From Streptomyces cyaneus (lineage in GTDB: Bacteria > Actinomycetota > Actinomycetes > Streptomycetales > Streptomycetaceae): DNA of 64,000 bases. Location: positions 275,294 to 339,293 of the forward strand of contig NZ_RQJW01000012.1 of the NCBI RefSeq assembly GCF_004028635.1. Reading direction: 5' to 3'. The notes beneath the pieces were generated by a model that saw only the letters and a program-made list of their open reading frames with translations, did not search any database and was not told where the DNA came from. The translations under genes and the position numbers were made by a program. Shown here in pieces: positions 43,342 to 50,889 of this stretch (its first letter is position 1; each line of letters begins with the position of its first letter).

Positions 43342-43660
43342 GGTTGTGCGTCGCTCCTCCCCCTTCGGTTACCCCCCTTGCTTCCCCCTCGACGAGCGAT
43401 ACGACTCCCCTCGCCGTCCCCTCCCTTTGCGGACTCCCCCGTCGCCCCTTCGCGAACCCTTCGCGGGCCCCCGGGGCTGACTGCCTCTTGCATCCTTCCC
43501 GGTGGGAGACACGCCCCCGTCGTGATCTCCCCCCCCGGTGAGCGGCCAGACCCCCGCGTGGCCGCGCTGGTGAACCGCGCAGCCTGCTCATGACCGCTCA
43601 GATCAGAACCTGGGCCTTCGGCCCGGCTGCCGAACCCCCTTCGGCGACCGGGCCTCGGGG
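43342..43660. other. Gene-free stretch between kinase and HTH gene
   Basis: 319 bases, pyrimidine-rich on the plus strand. It holds the HTH gene terminator (43620-43654) and presumably the kinase promoter. Confidence 0.6.
43620..43654 (-). terminator. Terminator after HTH gene
   Basis: 15-position stem with two central mismatches (GGCCCGG..GCCGAA / TTCGGC..CCGGGCC) and a CCCCC loop. Confidence 0.75.
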
Positions 43661-44209
43661 TCAGTTCTGGTGGGACTGGTAGTGCGAGACCGCGTCGGAG
43701 GTCCGGCCGGCGCCGTACACCCGGAGGAACTCTGCCAGTTCCGGGTGGGTGGGGGCGAGGGTGTCCGCGGCATCGATGATGTCCCCCGCGGCGGCCACCG
43801 AGCGCAGCAGCGACTGGATCTCGCGGACCACCCGCTTGACCGTGGGCGCCCCCGAACTACTCGTCGTCTGCGTCGTGTTGCTGAGCACCGAGCCCCCCTG
43901 CGACTTCTTGATCTCCTCCATGCGGTCGGTGGCCTCGGCCGCGCTCACACTGCCGTCCGCGACCTGCCCCGCCAGGTCCTGCAGCAGCTGCACCCGCTGG
44001 ACCACGGCGGGATTGCCGATCTTCGCCCGCTGGCCGCTCATCAGCTGCGACAGCATCGGTGCGGACAGTCCCAGTACCCCCGCGAGACGAGCCTGGTTGA
44101 GACCAAGATCGTCGATGAGCTTACGGAAGAGCGCCCCCAGCGGCTCCCCGTACCAGTTCCGCTGCAGTTCCCGCGCTCTTGCGGTCGCTTCCTGCTGTGC
44201 GGCGTCCAT
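43661..44209 (-). CDS. Helix-turn-helix DNA-binding protein
   Basis: 182 aa. HTH_3-like domain (about 25-85: LFRKLIDDLGLNQARLAGVL, GLSAPMLSQLMSGQRAKIG), then a polar Ser/Thr linker and a helical C-terminus. Conserved Streptomyces regulator near tRNA-Ala; targets unknown. ATG 44209 with GGGGAG; ATG 44269 would run through the promoter palindrome. A perfect palindrome at 44238-44261 lies directly in front, so autoregulation is likely. Confidence 0.85.
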   Translation of the reverse strand: MDAAQQEATARARELQRNWYGEPLGALFRKLIDDLGLNQARLAGVLGLSAPMLSQLMSGQRAKIGNPAVVQRVQLLQDLAGQVADGSVSAAEATDRMEEIKKSQGGSVLSNTTQTTSSSGAPTVKRVVREIQSLLRSVAAAGDIIDAADTLAPTHPELAEFLRVYGAGRTSDAVSHYQSHQN

Positions 44210-44237
44210 TGCGTCTCCCCATCGCTTCCCCAAAAAC

Positions 44238-44261
44238 CGTGGTTCGCTGTAGCGAACCACG
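44238..44261. promoter_or_regulatory. Perfect palindromic operator of the HTH gene
   Basis: Arms CGTGGTTCGCT and AGCGAACCACG around GT, 11 bp each, 28 nt upstream of the HTH start codon. Confidence 0.75.
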
Positions 44262-44308
44262 CCGAGCATCTTACGGAGAGTGGTCGTTCATCGGGACCCC
44301 CAATCTTT

Positions 44309-44339
44309 TTGCGAGATACGGGGGGCGACCCGGTACTCT
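44309..44339 (+). promoter_or_regulatory. Possible promoter of tRNA-Ala
   Basis: TTGCGA (44309-44314), 19-nt spacer, TACTCT (44334-44339), about 50 nt before the tRNA. The spacing is long, so this is tentative. Confidence 0.4.
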
Positions 44340-44391
44340 GGTCTGCGGCGCCCGCCGGTACGCGGTTCTTCCGGTTGGACGCTCCTCTTCC

Positions 44392-44464
44392 GGGGCCTTA
44401 GCTCAGTTGGTAGAGCGCTGTCTTTGCATGGCAGATGTCAGGGGTTCGACTCCCCTAGGCTCCA
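44392..44464 (+). tRNA. alaT: tRNA-Ala(UGC)
   Basis: 73 nt, CCA not encoded. Acceptor GGGGCCT/AGGCTCC, D arm TAGCTCAGTTGGTAGAGC, anticodon TGC at 44425-44427 in loop TTTGCAT, T arm GGGGTTCGACTCCCC. Confidence 0.97.
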
Positions 44465-44865
44465 CACCTCGGACCGGTCAGACGCCCTCGTGGCTTCTGG
44501 CCGGTTTTGTATTCCGTGGGCTCCGGCGGAGCCGCCCCGTGAGTGACGTGCATCACGTGACGGGTGGTGGTGTCGTTGCGGATGTTTGCGCAAATCCGTG
44601 AGGCGTGTGCGGTCCGCCGCGTGGTTACGCAGGTGGCCGACGTGGCGCCAGGGTGGCGTGCTCCGGCGCGGGAGCCTTGTGTGAGCTGGCGTGAACGGGG
44701 ACGGGTAATCAGAAGGATGCGCTCCGTTAAGAAAGTCTGTGCGGGACTTGCACATACAGGCCGTTGCAAACGTCATCGTGGGCGGAGGGCGTAAACACAC
44801 GCCGTCTCGAGGCCACCGGGGGTGCTGACAGGCCTCGCCTGACACCAGGAAGGCACAACAGCACA
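44465..44865. other. Gene-free stretch after tRNA-Ala
   Basis: 401 bases: the tRNA terminator at 44473-44508, then no recognisable gene. It presumably contains the promoter of the following sigma operon; no clear -35/-10 pair is found. Confidence 0.6.
44473..44508 (+). terminator. tRNA-Ala terminator
   Basis: 9-bp stem ACCGGTCAG / CTGGCCGGT with one wobble, 15-nt loop and TTTTG. Confidence 0.75.
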
Positions 44866-45045
44866 GTGACGATGGACATTGCCGGTGAGGTGATCCTGGC
44901 GGCGCTCGCCCTACGGGTGTTCGGCCGCGACGCGGTCGTACTGCTGCGCCGGCTCGCCGCGGCCGGTGTACGGGCGGGCATCAGCGAGATGCGGCGCGAC
45001 CTCGGCGAGGGCACCAAGGACGCACACCACGAGGGGCAGGCGTGA
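44866..45045 (+). CDS. Small protein leading the sigma operon
   Basis: 59 aa. Hydrophobic N-terminal helix (IAGEVILAALALRVFGRDAV), a basic amphipathic middle, and an acidic/His-rich end. Start GTG 44866 with AGGAAGG 12 nt upstream; ATG 44872 is possible. Its stop overlaps the sigma gene (GTGA), so they are coupled. No family recognised. Might be a membrane tether or regulator of the sigma factor. Confidence 0.6.
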   Translation: MTMDIAGEVILAALALRVFGRDAVVLLRRLAAAGVRAGISEMRRDLGEGTKDAHHEGQA

Positions 45046-45653
45046 GTCAGGACCTGCCGAGCCAAGCCTCCCGCGCCCCGCGCATGAAGAAGCTCCCGCC
45101 GGACTTCGAGGCCTTCCACCAGATGTACCGGCCGCTGTACGTCAACTGGGCCAAGTCCCGGCTGGGCAACTGGCACGACGCCGAGGAAGCGGTGGACGCC
45201 GCCTTCGAGCAACTGCTGAAGGCATGGAGCACCGTGCTGTCCAAGGAGAACCCCACCGCGTACGCCTGGCGGGTGATCAGAAACAGCACCATCGACCACT
45301 CCCGGACCCGCGACCGCCGCCCGGCACTCATAGGCGAGGCCTTCGAGACCGTGGCGCTGACCCAAGCCGTGGACCCCATCAGCCAGCTCGAGGAAAGCCT
45401 CAACCTCTACGCGGAGATCGAACAACTGCCGCCGCGTCAGATGGACGTCGCCTACCTGCACTTCGGGCTCGGCTACAGCGCGGTCGAGATAGCGGCCGCC
45501 CTCGGCATCACCCCGGCCGGTGTGCGCTCCACCGTCCGCCACGCCAAACGGCGCCTCCAACACGCGTACGGCGTGAAGAAGAACCTCACGCGGCCCCGTA
45601 CGGACGAAGACGGGCACGCCGCGGAAGGGAAAGCCGATGACATCGCCCATTGA
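45042..45653 (+). CDS. ECF-like RNA polymerase sigma factor
   Basis: 203 aa. Region 2 (about 22-92: FHQMYRPLYVNWAKSRLGNW, EEAVDAAFEQLLKAWS, YAWRVIRNSTIDHSR) and region 4 (about 125-180: LPPRQMDVAYLHFGLGYSAV, GITPAGVRSTVRHAKRRLQ). Region 2 is rather divergent. There is no anti-sigma gene with a zinc motif next to it; instead it sits between a 59-aa hydrophobic protein and a 336-aa protein of unknown function, both overlapping it, so the three form one translational unit. Confidence 0.85.
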   Translation: MSQDLPSQASRAPRMKKLPPDFEAFHQMYRPLYVNWAKSRLGNWHDAEEAVDAAFEQLLKAWSTVLSKENPTAYAWRVIRNSTIDHSRTRDRRPALIGEAFETVALTQAVDPISQLEESLNLYAEIEQLPPRQMDVAYLHFGLGYSAVEIAAALGITPAGVRSTVRHAKRRLQHAYGVKKNLTRPRTDEDGHAAEGKADDIAH

Positions 45654-46647
45654 CGACCTGCTCGCCCGGGCCCGCCTCCACCGCCGGCCCTACACCCAGG
45701 CAGCCATAGACGCGGCGGCCGCACGCCTGTCCATACGCGCCGCCGCCCTCCCGGACACCCCCGGCCCGAACTCGGTACGAGCCACCCTCGGACAAAGCCC
45801 GCCCGCCCCACCGGCCCCGCAAGCCCCGCCGAGCCAGGCTCCACCGACCGACGAGCGCTCCGCCGCCGACGACCTGCAAACCCTCTGCGAGACGGTCATC
45901 ACCCACACCGACGCCCTCGCGGACCTCGAGGAATTCCTCGCCCGAGCACTGCCCGAACCCCCCGGCGCCCGCGTCCTCGGCTGCATGCTCCAGCTCTGCG
46001 CACGGGAAGAGTCGGCCCGGATGTGGTGGCAGTACGCCGCCGGCGCCGGCGACACCGCCGCCAGCTACTGCCTCTATCTGCACCACCGCGCCTTGGGCGA
46101 GCACGGCGTCGCCGACTGGTGGCAGACACAGCACGCCCGGTACACCCGTAGCGTCCGGCCCGGGATCAACGACCTCCGAGGCGACGACCTCCGAGACCAG
46201 GACTCTCAAGGCGAGGCCCTCCAAGGCGAGGACTCCCAGGGAGCGGACCCCGCGGACCGACAGGGTGAGAACCCCCCGGGCGAGCACCTCCACGAGCAGA
46301 ACACCGTCGCGGCCGACGCCGCCATCTACATCGACGAATCAGCCCCCGAGCCCGAGGACGAGATCAGCACCACCCTGCGCGTCCTGCGCGCACTCAAGCC
46401 CGACACCTCGCCCGTCCCCGACCCGGTCAACGCAGTCCTGCACTACATACCCGCCGCCGTCGCCTACGTCGACGACGACCTGGACCTCCCCCTGCCCGAT
46501 CCCGACTTCACCGACCGCATACGCGCCCTCGCCACCCCCGTCCCGGCAGTCCAGGACACTCCGCAACGCGGGCACAAGCTCGACCCCCTGCCGTCACGCC
46601 AACGGACCGACGACCCTGCGCGACCACGCGACCGGCGTTCCACGTGA
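45637..46647 (+). CDS. Hypothetical protein of the sigma operon
   Basis: 336 aa, no family recognised. Residues about 65-165 form a helical region (LQTLCETVITHTDALADLEE, SARMWWQYAAGAGDTAASYC) like a TPR/SEL1-type repeat module. Then comes a Gln/Glu/Asp-rich low-complexity stretch (about 172-225) with degenerate GEDSQG-like repeats, and a C-terminal region (HYIPAAVAYVDDDLDLPLPD). ATG 45637 lies 17 nt inside the sigma gene with GGAAGGG. The stop codon lies within the first parS-like site of the array. Possibly a regulator of the sigma factor, by context only. Confidence 0.75.
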   Translation: MTSPIDDLLARARLHRRPYTQAAIDAAAARLSIRAAALPDTPGPNSVRATLGQSPPAPPAPQAPPSQAPPTDERSAADDLQTLCETVITHTDALADLEEFLARALPEPPGARVLGCMLQLCAREESARMWWQYAAGAGDTAASYCLYLHHRALGEHGVADWWQTQHARYTRSVRPGINDLRGDDLRDQDSQGEALQGEDSQGADPADRQGENPPGEHLHEQNTVAADAAIYIDESAPEPEDEISTTLRVLRALKPDTSPVPDPVNAVLHYIPAAVAYVDDDLDLPLPDPDFTDRIRALATPVPAVQDTPQRGHKLDPLPSRQRTDDPARPRDRRST

Positions 46648-46651
46648 AACG
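46636..46651. other. parS: parS-like site 8 (13/16)
   Basis: CGTTCCACGTGAAACG; mismatches at 1, 5 and 16. First of three in 82 bp; overlaps the preceding stop codon. Confidence 0.5.
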
Positions 46652-46658
46652 CAGCCCC

Positions 46659-46674
46659 CGTTCCACGTGAAACA
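46659..46674. other. parS: parS-like site 9 (14/16)
   Basis: CGTTCCACGTGAAACA; mismatches at 1 and 5. Confidence 0.7.
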
Positions 46675-46701
46675 GGCCGGCCTTCCCGCGAGCGCGGCCG
46701 A

Positions 46702-46717
46702 TGTTCCACGTGAAACA
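46702..46717. other. parS: parS site 10 (15/16)
   Basis: TGTTCCACGTGAAACA; mismatch at 5 only. All three sites of the array share the same C at position 5. Confidence 0.85.
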
Positions 46718-46794
46718 TCGCCGCGGGGCGCAGGACACTCAAGTCCCGCGCCCCACGGCGCAGTTCGAAGTGCCGACCGTCACCGGTCTTCACC

Positions 46795-47508
46795 TCACCG
46801 GCCCTCGTCGCGCCGGGCAGCCTCCTCCTCGGCCTCCTTGGCCTCGACCTCAGGATCGAGAACGGACTGACCGCTGCCGTCCACCGAAGTGAGACGGTTC
46901 GACTCGGGCACCTCGGTCGCGGCAGGGGGCTCGACCAGCCAGTCCGGGTTGGCCTGCTTGTCCCACCACTTCCAAGCGGCGAACGCGGCACCTGCGAAAG
47001 CACCGACCACCGCCAGCACCTTCGCGGTACGGCCGGCCTTGGCACGCCGCTGGTGCTTGCGGACCAGCTTCTCGATCTCCTTCGGCGAGACCTGACCGCG
47101 CAGCGCGGCCAGCGCGGCCGCACCGCGCGCAGCGGCCTCGTCCCTGACGGGCCCGGCCGCGGCCACCGCCTGCTCGATCCTCGGCCGGGAATAGTCGGCG
47201 GCCTGCCGAGCCGCCTTGCGCGTACGAGCGGCCGCCTCATGAGCGGCCAGGTCGACCTTCGGTGGCACATGTGAACGGGCCTGCTCAAGACGCGGCGCGA
47301 CATACGCGCCGTACTGCAGCAGGGCTTGCGCGCGGGCCTGCTCGGTGGCCTGCGTCACCTTCGGCGCGAGCCGTACGCGTGCCTCGTGCGCGTAGTGCGC
47401 GGCCCTGTCCTTGGCGGTGTCGGCGTAGGGCGCCACCACTTCCGCGGCGTGCAGCACGCTGTCCTTCGCCGAGCCGGTCGCGGCGCGCACGCTGTCGATG
47501 CGGGTCAC
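46795..47508 (-). CDS. DUF5324 membrane-associated protein
   Basis: 237 aa, Ala/Lys/Arg-rich and helical. Repeated amphipathic segments (AAEVVAPYADTAKDRAAHYA, ATEQARAQALLQYGAYVAPR) are apolipoprotein-like, followed by one membrane helix (about 163-180, VLAVVGAFAGAAFAAWKWW) and an acidic tail. Belongs to the Streptomyces DUF5324 group; function unknown. GTG 47508 has a strong GAGGAGGAGG RBS, and the open frame further upstream is leader. Divergent from the cyclophilin gene. Confidence 0.8.
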   Translation of the reverse strand: MTRIDSVRAATGSAKDSVLHAAEVVAPYADTAKDRAAHYAHEARVRLAPKVTQATEQARAQALLQYGAYVAPRLEQARSHVPPKVDLAAHEAAARTRKAARQAADYSRPRIEQAVAAAGPVRDEAAARGAAALAALRGQVSPKEIEKLVRKHQRRAKAGRTAKVLAVVGAFAGAAFAAWKWWDKQANPDWLVEPPAATEVPESNRLTSVDGSGQSVLDPEVEAKEAEEEAARRDEGR

Positions 47509-47834
47509 GGGATCCTCCTCCTCGGTGGCGTACGTATTTCGACTCTCCACCCTTTTACGGATCATGCCTCCCCGACCGCTTCGCAGCATGTGAAGGCAGG
47601 CATATGGGTGCGGATGGAGTTGATCGAGTGCAATAGCGGATCAATACGGGGCAACGGGAGCTTGTCGTCGACAATGCCACGGATCCCCGCGCCGCGCGCC
47701 CCGTCCCGGCACTACTCGAGCAGTTTTCTGCAAGGGATCGCCCCGGCCACGTGCCGATGAACAAGCGCCGGGCGACGCAAGCCGCCGTCCGTGCGAGGAT
47801 CGGGGGGTCACAGGAAGACAACGGAAGGCAGATC
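47509..47834. other. DUF5324-cyclophilin divergent region
   Basis: 326 bases without a gene. One inverted repeat, TTGATC (47620-47625) and GATCAA (47639-47644), is the only structure noted. Confidence 0.5.
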
Positions 47835-48368
47835 GTGGCCGAGCAGCTCTACGCCACCCTGAAGACCAACCACGGCGACATCCAGGTCCGGCTCTTCCCG
47901 AACCACACGCCGATCACGGTCAAGAACTTCGTCGAGCTCGCCCAGGGCGAGCGTGAGTGGACGAACCCCACCACCGGTGAGAAGTCCACCGCCAAGCTCT
48001 ACGACGGCACGGTCTTCCACCGCGTCATCAGCGGCTTCATGATCCAGGGAGGCGACCCGCTCGGCAACGGCACCGGCGGCCCTGGCTACCAGTTCCAGGA
48101 CGAGTTCCACCCGGACCTCCGCTTCGACAAGCCGTACCTGCTCGCCATGGCCAACGCCGGCCCGGGCACCAACGGCTCCCAGTTCTTCCTCACCGTCTCC
48201 CCGACGACCTGGCTGAACCGCAAGCACACCATCTTCGGCGAGGTCGTCGACCCCGCCAGCCAGAAGGTCATCGACGCCATCGCGACCGTCCAGACCAACC
48301 CGCGCACCGACCGACCCCTCAAGGACGTCGTCATCGAGTCGGTCGTCGTCGAGACCCGCGAAGGCTGA
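47835..48368 (+). CDS. ppiA: Peptidyl-prolyl cis-trans isomerase (cyclophilin)
   Basis: 177 aa cytosolic cyclophilin. Active-site segments FHRVISGFMIQGGD (catalytic Arg), MANAGPGTNGSQFFLT and HTIFGEV are all intact. The N-terminus is AEQLYATLKTNHGDIQV. The start is GTG 47835 with GGAAGGC; 28 upstream codons of open frame are not conserved. A homologue occupies the same place near the mycobacterial origin. Terminator at 48396. Confidence 0.95.
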   Translation: MAEQLYATLKTNHGDIQVRLFPNHTPITVKNFVELAQGEREWTNPTTGEKSTAKLYDGTVFHRVISGFMIQGGDPLGNGTGGPGYQFQDEFHPDLRFDKPYLLAMANAGPGTNGSQFFLTVSPTTWLNRKHTIFGEVVDPASQKVIDAIATVQTNPRTDRPLKDVVIESVVVETREG

Positions 48369-48395
48369 GTCCGACACCTCCCACAGGGAACCAAA

Positions 48396-48427
48396 CGCCC
48401 CGCTCGTCCGTAAGGATGAGCGGGGCG
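48396..48427 (+). terminator. ppiA terminator
   Basis: 14-bp stem CGCCCCGCTCGTCC / GGATGAGCGGGGCG with one wobble and a GTAA tetraloop. Confidence 0.88.
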
Positions 48428-48470
48428 ATGCATGAGGACGTGCATCGCGTACGACGACCTAGGGGACCTC

Positions 48471-49358
48471 ATGGACCAGCCGGCAGGCAGCCCGCAGGAC
48501 GCCCAGAGCCTGCCCGTCTGCTACCGACACCCCGACCGTGAGACCGGCATCCGCTGCACCCGCTGCGAACGCCCGATCTGCCCTGACTGCATGGTCAGCG
48601 CCTCCGTCGGCTTCCAGTGCCCCGACTGCGTCCGCAACGGCTCCGGCACCGGACACGCCCCCAGCGCCTCCCAGCCCCGCACCATCGCCGGCGGCACCGT
48701 CACCGCAGACCCCCGCCTGCTCACCAAGATCCTCATCGGGATCAACCTCGCGGTCTTCATCGCCGTCCAGACCAGCACCTCGCTCCTGAACGACCTCGTC
48801 CTCACCGGCAGCTGGCCGCCCGCCCCCTTCGTCCCCACCGAAGGCGTCGCCGAAGGCGAGTGGTACCGCCTCCTGACCTCGATGTTCACGCACGAGGCCA
48901 TCTGGCACATCGCCTTCAACATGCTCAGCCTGTGGTGGCTCGGCGGCCCCCTCGAAGCCGCCCTCGGCCGCGCCCGCTACCTCGCGCTCTACTTCTGCTC
49001 AGGCCTCGCGGGCAGCGCCCTCACCTACCTGCTGGCCGCCCCGACCAGCGCCTCGCTCGGCGCGTCCGGCGCCATCTTCGGCCTCTTCGGCGCCACCGCC
49101 GTCCTCATGCGCCGTCTCCAGTACGACATGCGGCCCATCCTCGCCCTGCTGGCAATCAACCTGATCTTTACCTTCAGCCCAGGATTCAACATCGCCTGGC
49201 AGGCCCACATCGGCGGCCTCGTCGCAGGCGTCGCCATCGGCTACGCCATGGTCCACGCACCGCGTCAGCGCCGGGCCCTGGTCCAGTACGGCACCTGCGC
49301 GCTGGTCCTGGCCGTCGTCGTCCTGATGACCGTACTGAGGACACTGCAGCTCACCTGA
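48471..49358 (+). CDS. Rhomboid family intramembrane serine protease
   Basis: 295 aa. An N-terminal B-box-like zinc finger (C17, H20, C29, C32, C37, C40, C50, C53: CYRHPDRETGIRCTRC and ICPDC) precedes six to seven helices. Rhomboid catalytic Ser in GASGAIFG, catalytic His in QAHIGGLVAG, and the HIAFNM motif. It cleaves membrane proteins within the bilayer; substrate unknown. ATG 48471 with AGGGGA. Followed by the DnaA-box cluster. Confidence 0.92.
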   Translation: MDQPAGSPQDAQSLPVCYRHPDRETGIRCTRCERPICPDCMVSASVGFQCPDCVRNGSGTGHAPSASQPRTIAGGTVTADPRLLTKILIGINLAVFIAVQTSTSLLNDLVLTGSWPPAPFVPTEGVAEGEWYRLLTSMFTHEAIWHIAFNMLSLWWLGGPLEAALGRARYLALYFCSGLAGSALTYLLAAPTSASLGASGAIFGLFGATAVLMRRLQYDMRPILALLAINLIFTFSPGFNIAWQAHIGGLVAGVAIGYAMVHAPRQRRALVQYGTCALVLAVVVLMTVLRTLQLT

Positions 49359-49367
49359 GTACAGCGG

Positions 49368-49615
49368 TTATCCACGTGAGCGGCAGGGTTGTCCACAGCG
49401 TGTGGCGGATCTTGTGCGCACTGTGCGGAAAGGGCCGCGCCCCCTGTCCTGGACCAGCGTTTCCGCAGGTCAGGCAGGGGGCGCACATATGTTCGGGGTG
49501 CCTTCGGGTGACCCGGTGTGGCAGTCATACCGGCGTCAACGCCCGATGGGTTATCCACAGATCGTCGTCTTTTCCCCAGTCAGCTTGTGGAAATTGCTGC
49601 AAGGCTGTGGATAAC
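49368..49615. other. Secondary DnaA-box cluster outside oriC
   Basis: Boxes: TTATCCACG (49368), TTGTCCACA (49389, perfect), TTATCCACA (49551, perfect alternative consensus), weak inverted TGTGGAAAT (49586), and inverted TGTGGATAA (49606). The third and fifth lie in a perfect inverted repeat GTTATCCACAG (49550-49560) / CTGTGGATAAC (49605-49615), 44 nt apart. It is about 22.5 kb from oriC and could titrate DnaA. Confidence 0.7.
49437..49484 (+). terminator. Possible rhomboid-gene terminator
   Basis: GCGCCCCCTG / CAGGGGGCGC, 10 bp, separated by a long 28-nt loop; weak. Confidence 0.4.
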
Positions 49616-49664
49616 TCAGCGGATAGCCCTGGGCAGAGCTGCGTTCACCACGAAGTGGCCACCG

Positions 49665-49712
49665 CTTCGAATGCTGCTTCGACTGTCGCTTCGACCGCTA
49701 CTTCCACTGCGT
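49665..49712. repeat. 12-bp tandem repeat running into the crgA 3' end
   Basis: Four imperfect copies: CTTCGAATGCTG, CTTCGACTGTCG, CTTCGACCGCTA, CTTCCACTGCGT. The last covers the final crgA codons and stop. Confidence 0.6.
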
Positions 49713-49952
49713 GGAGACGCCGAATCCGGCGGCGATGAAGCCGAAGCCCACCACGATGTTCCAGTTGCCCAGCGCGTCGATGGGCAGCGAACCATCGGTC
49801 ACGTAGAAGACGACGATCCAGGCGAGACCGATGAGGAACATGGCCAGCATCACGGGTGCGACCCATGTGCGGCTGGTCAGCTTGATGGCGGTCGCCTGCT
49901 TCGACGGCGGCGGCGTGTAGTCGGCCTTCTTGCGGATACGTGACTTCGGCAC
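49698..49952 (-). CDS. crgA: Cell division protein CrgA
   Basis: 84 aa with two membrane helices (about 33-53 and 63-80). PKSRIRKKADYTPPP start and NWNIVVGFGFIAAGFGVSTQ-W end match CrgA, which in Streptomyces delays FtsZ-ring formation and in mycobacteria links to PBPs and CwsA. GTG 49952 with AGGAGAG; the open frame upstream is leader. Confidence 0.95.
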   Translation of the reverse strand: MPKSRIRKKADYTPPPSKQATAIKLTSRTWVAPVMLAMFLIGLAWIVVFYVTDGSLPIDALGNWNIVVGFGFIAAGFGVSTQWK

Positions 49953-50093
49953 GAGGGTCTCTCCTGTCGATGCGCTGCGTGGCCGCGCAGGGAACTGTGG
50001 CTGGCTCGGGGCAGCGTACAAGGGGACTCTGATTGCTCCCCCGGGCGTCCGTTAGCGTAGTGCTTCCGCGGCGCCGAAGGAGATAAGGGTACG

Positions 50094-50870
50094 TTGAGCA
50101 ATTCTGCCGACTCCCCCGGGACTGGATCCAGTCCTGTCCGCGGCCGGTTCCGGCCGGTGCGGGTGCTGACCGGGGCTGTCTTCGCTCTCGCGGGGCTCAT
50201 TTTCTTCACCAGTTTCGATACGGCCAAAGGCACCAATATCCGTACGGACGCCTCGCTCCTGAAGCTTTCGGACCTCATTCAGGAGCGCAGTCACGAGAAC
50301 GGTGAGCTCAACGAGTCCAACGCGGCCCTGCGGGACGACGTGGAGGCGCTCGCCGAGCGGGACGACGGCAGTACCAAGGCCGAGGACGACAAGCTCGCGG
50401 CGCTGGAGCAGAAAACGGGGACGCAGAAGCTGACGGGCGAGGCGATCACGGTCACGCTCAACGACGCCCCGCCGGACGCCACGGCCAAGCTCCCCGGGTA
50501 TCCCGAGCCGCAGCCCGACTACCTGGTCATCCACCAGCAGGACCTCCAGGCCGTGGTCAACGCGCTGTGGCAGAGCGGCGCCAAGGGCATCAAGGTCATG
50601 GACCAGCGGCTGATCTCCACCAGCGCGGTCCGGTGTGTGGGCAACACCCTGATCCTCCAGGGCCGGGTCTACTCACCGCCGTACAAGATCACGGCGGTCG
50701 GTGACCCGGAGAAGATGCAGAAGGCGCTCGCGGCCTCGGCGGCGATCCAGAACTACATGGTGTACGTCAATGTCTACGGTCTCGGCTGGAAAGTCACCGA
50801 GGACGGGACGGTGACTCTGCCCGGCTACTCGGGCACAGTGGATCTGCAGTACGCCAAGCCCGTGGAGTGA
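50094..50870 (+). CDS. DUF881 family protein
   Basis: 258 aa. N-terminal basic tail, a signal-anchor helix (about 24-43), a coiled coil (about 58-110, LKLSDLIQERSHENGELNES onward), and the DUF881 domain (about 115-255: ITVTLNDAPP, YLVIHQQDLQAVVNALWQSG, DQRLISTSAVRCVGNTLILQ). Extracytoplasmic, function unknown, conserved next to crgA and also near ftsZ-linked loci. The start is TTG 50094, supported by GAAGGAGAT. Divergent from crgA; first gene of the sortase operon. Confidence 0.85.
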   Translation: MSNSADSPGTGSSPVRGRFRPVRVLTGAVFALAGLIFFTSFDTAKGTNIRTDASLLKLSDLIQERSHENGELNESNAALRDDVEALAERDDGSTKAEDDKLAALEQKTGTQKLTGEAITVTLNDAPPDATAKLPGYPEPQPDYLVIHQQDLQAVVNALWQSGAKGIKVMDQRLISTSAVRCVGNTLILQGRVYSPPYKITAVGDPEKMQKALAASAAIQNYMVYVNVYGLGWKVTEDGTVTLPGYSGTVDLQYAKPVE

Positions 50871-50889
50871 GCCTTCTCTGGAGCTGCCG

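Larger units (their letters stand above)
49359..49697. other. Intergenic region with a DnaA-box cluster
   Basis: 339 bases between convergent rhomboid and crgA. It contains five DnaA boxes (49368-49614), a rhomboid hairpin (49437-49484) and the start of a 12-bp repeat. No gene. Confidence 0.8.

Noticed and set aside
44551..44566. CATCACGTGACG as another parS
   Set aside because: Has the CACGTG core but lacks the GTTTC/GAAAC arms.
44438..44845. 135-codon minus ORF downstream of tRNA-Ala
   Set aside because: Overlaps the tRNA, has no RBS and random-looking composition.
49371..49380. TCCACGTGAG near rhomboid stop as parS
   Set aside because: Only the core matches; it is better explained as the DnaA-like TTATCCACG.
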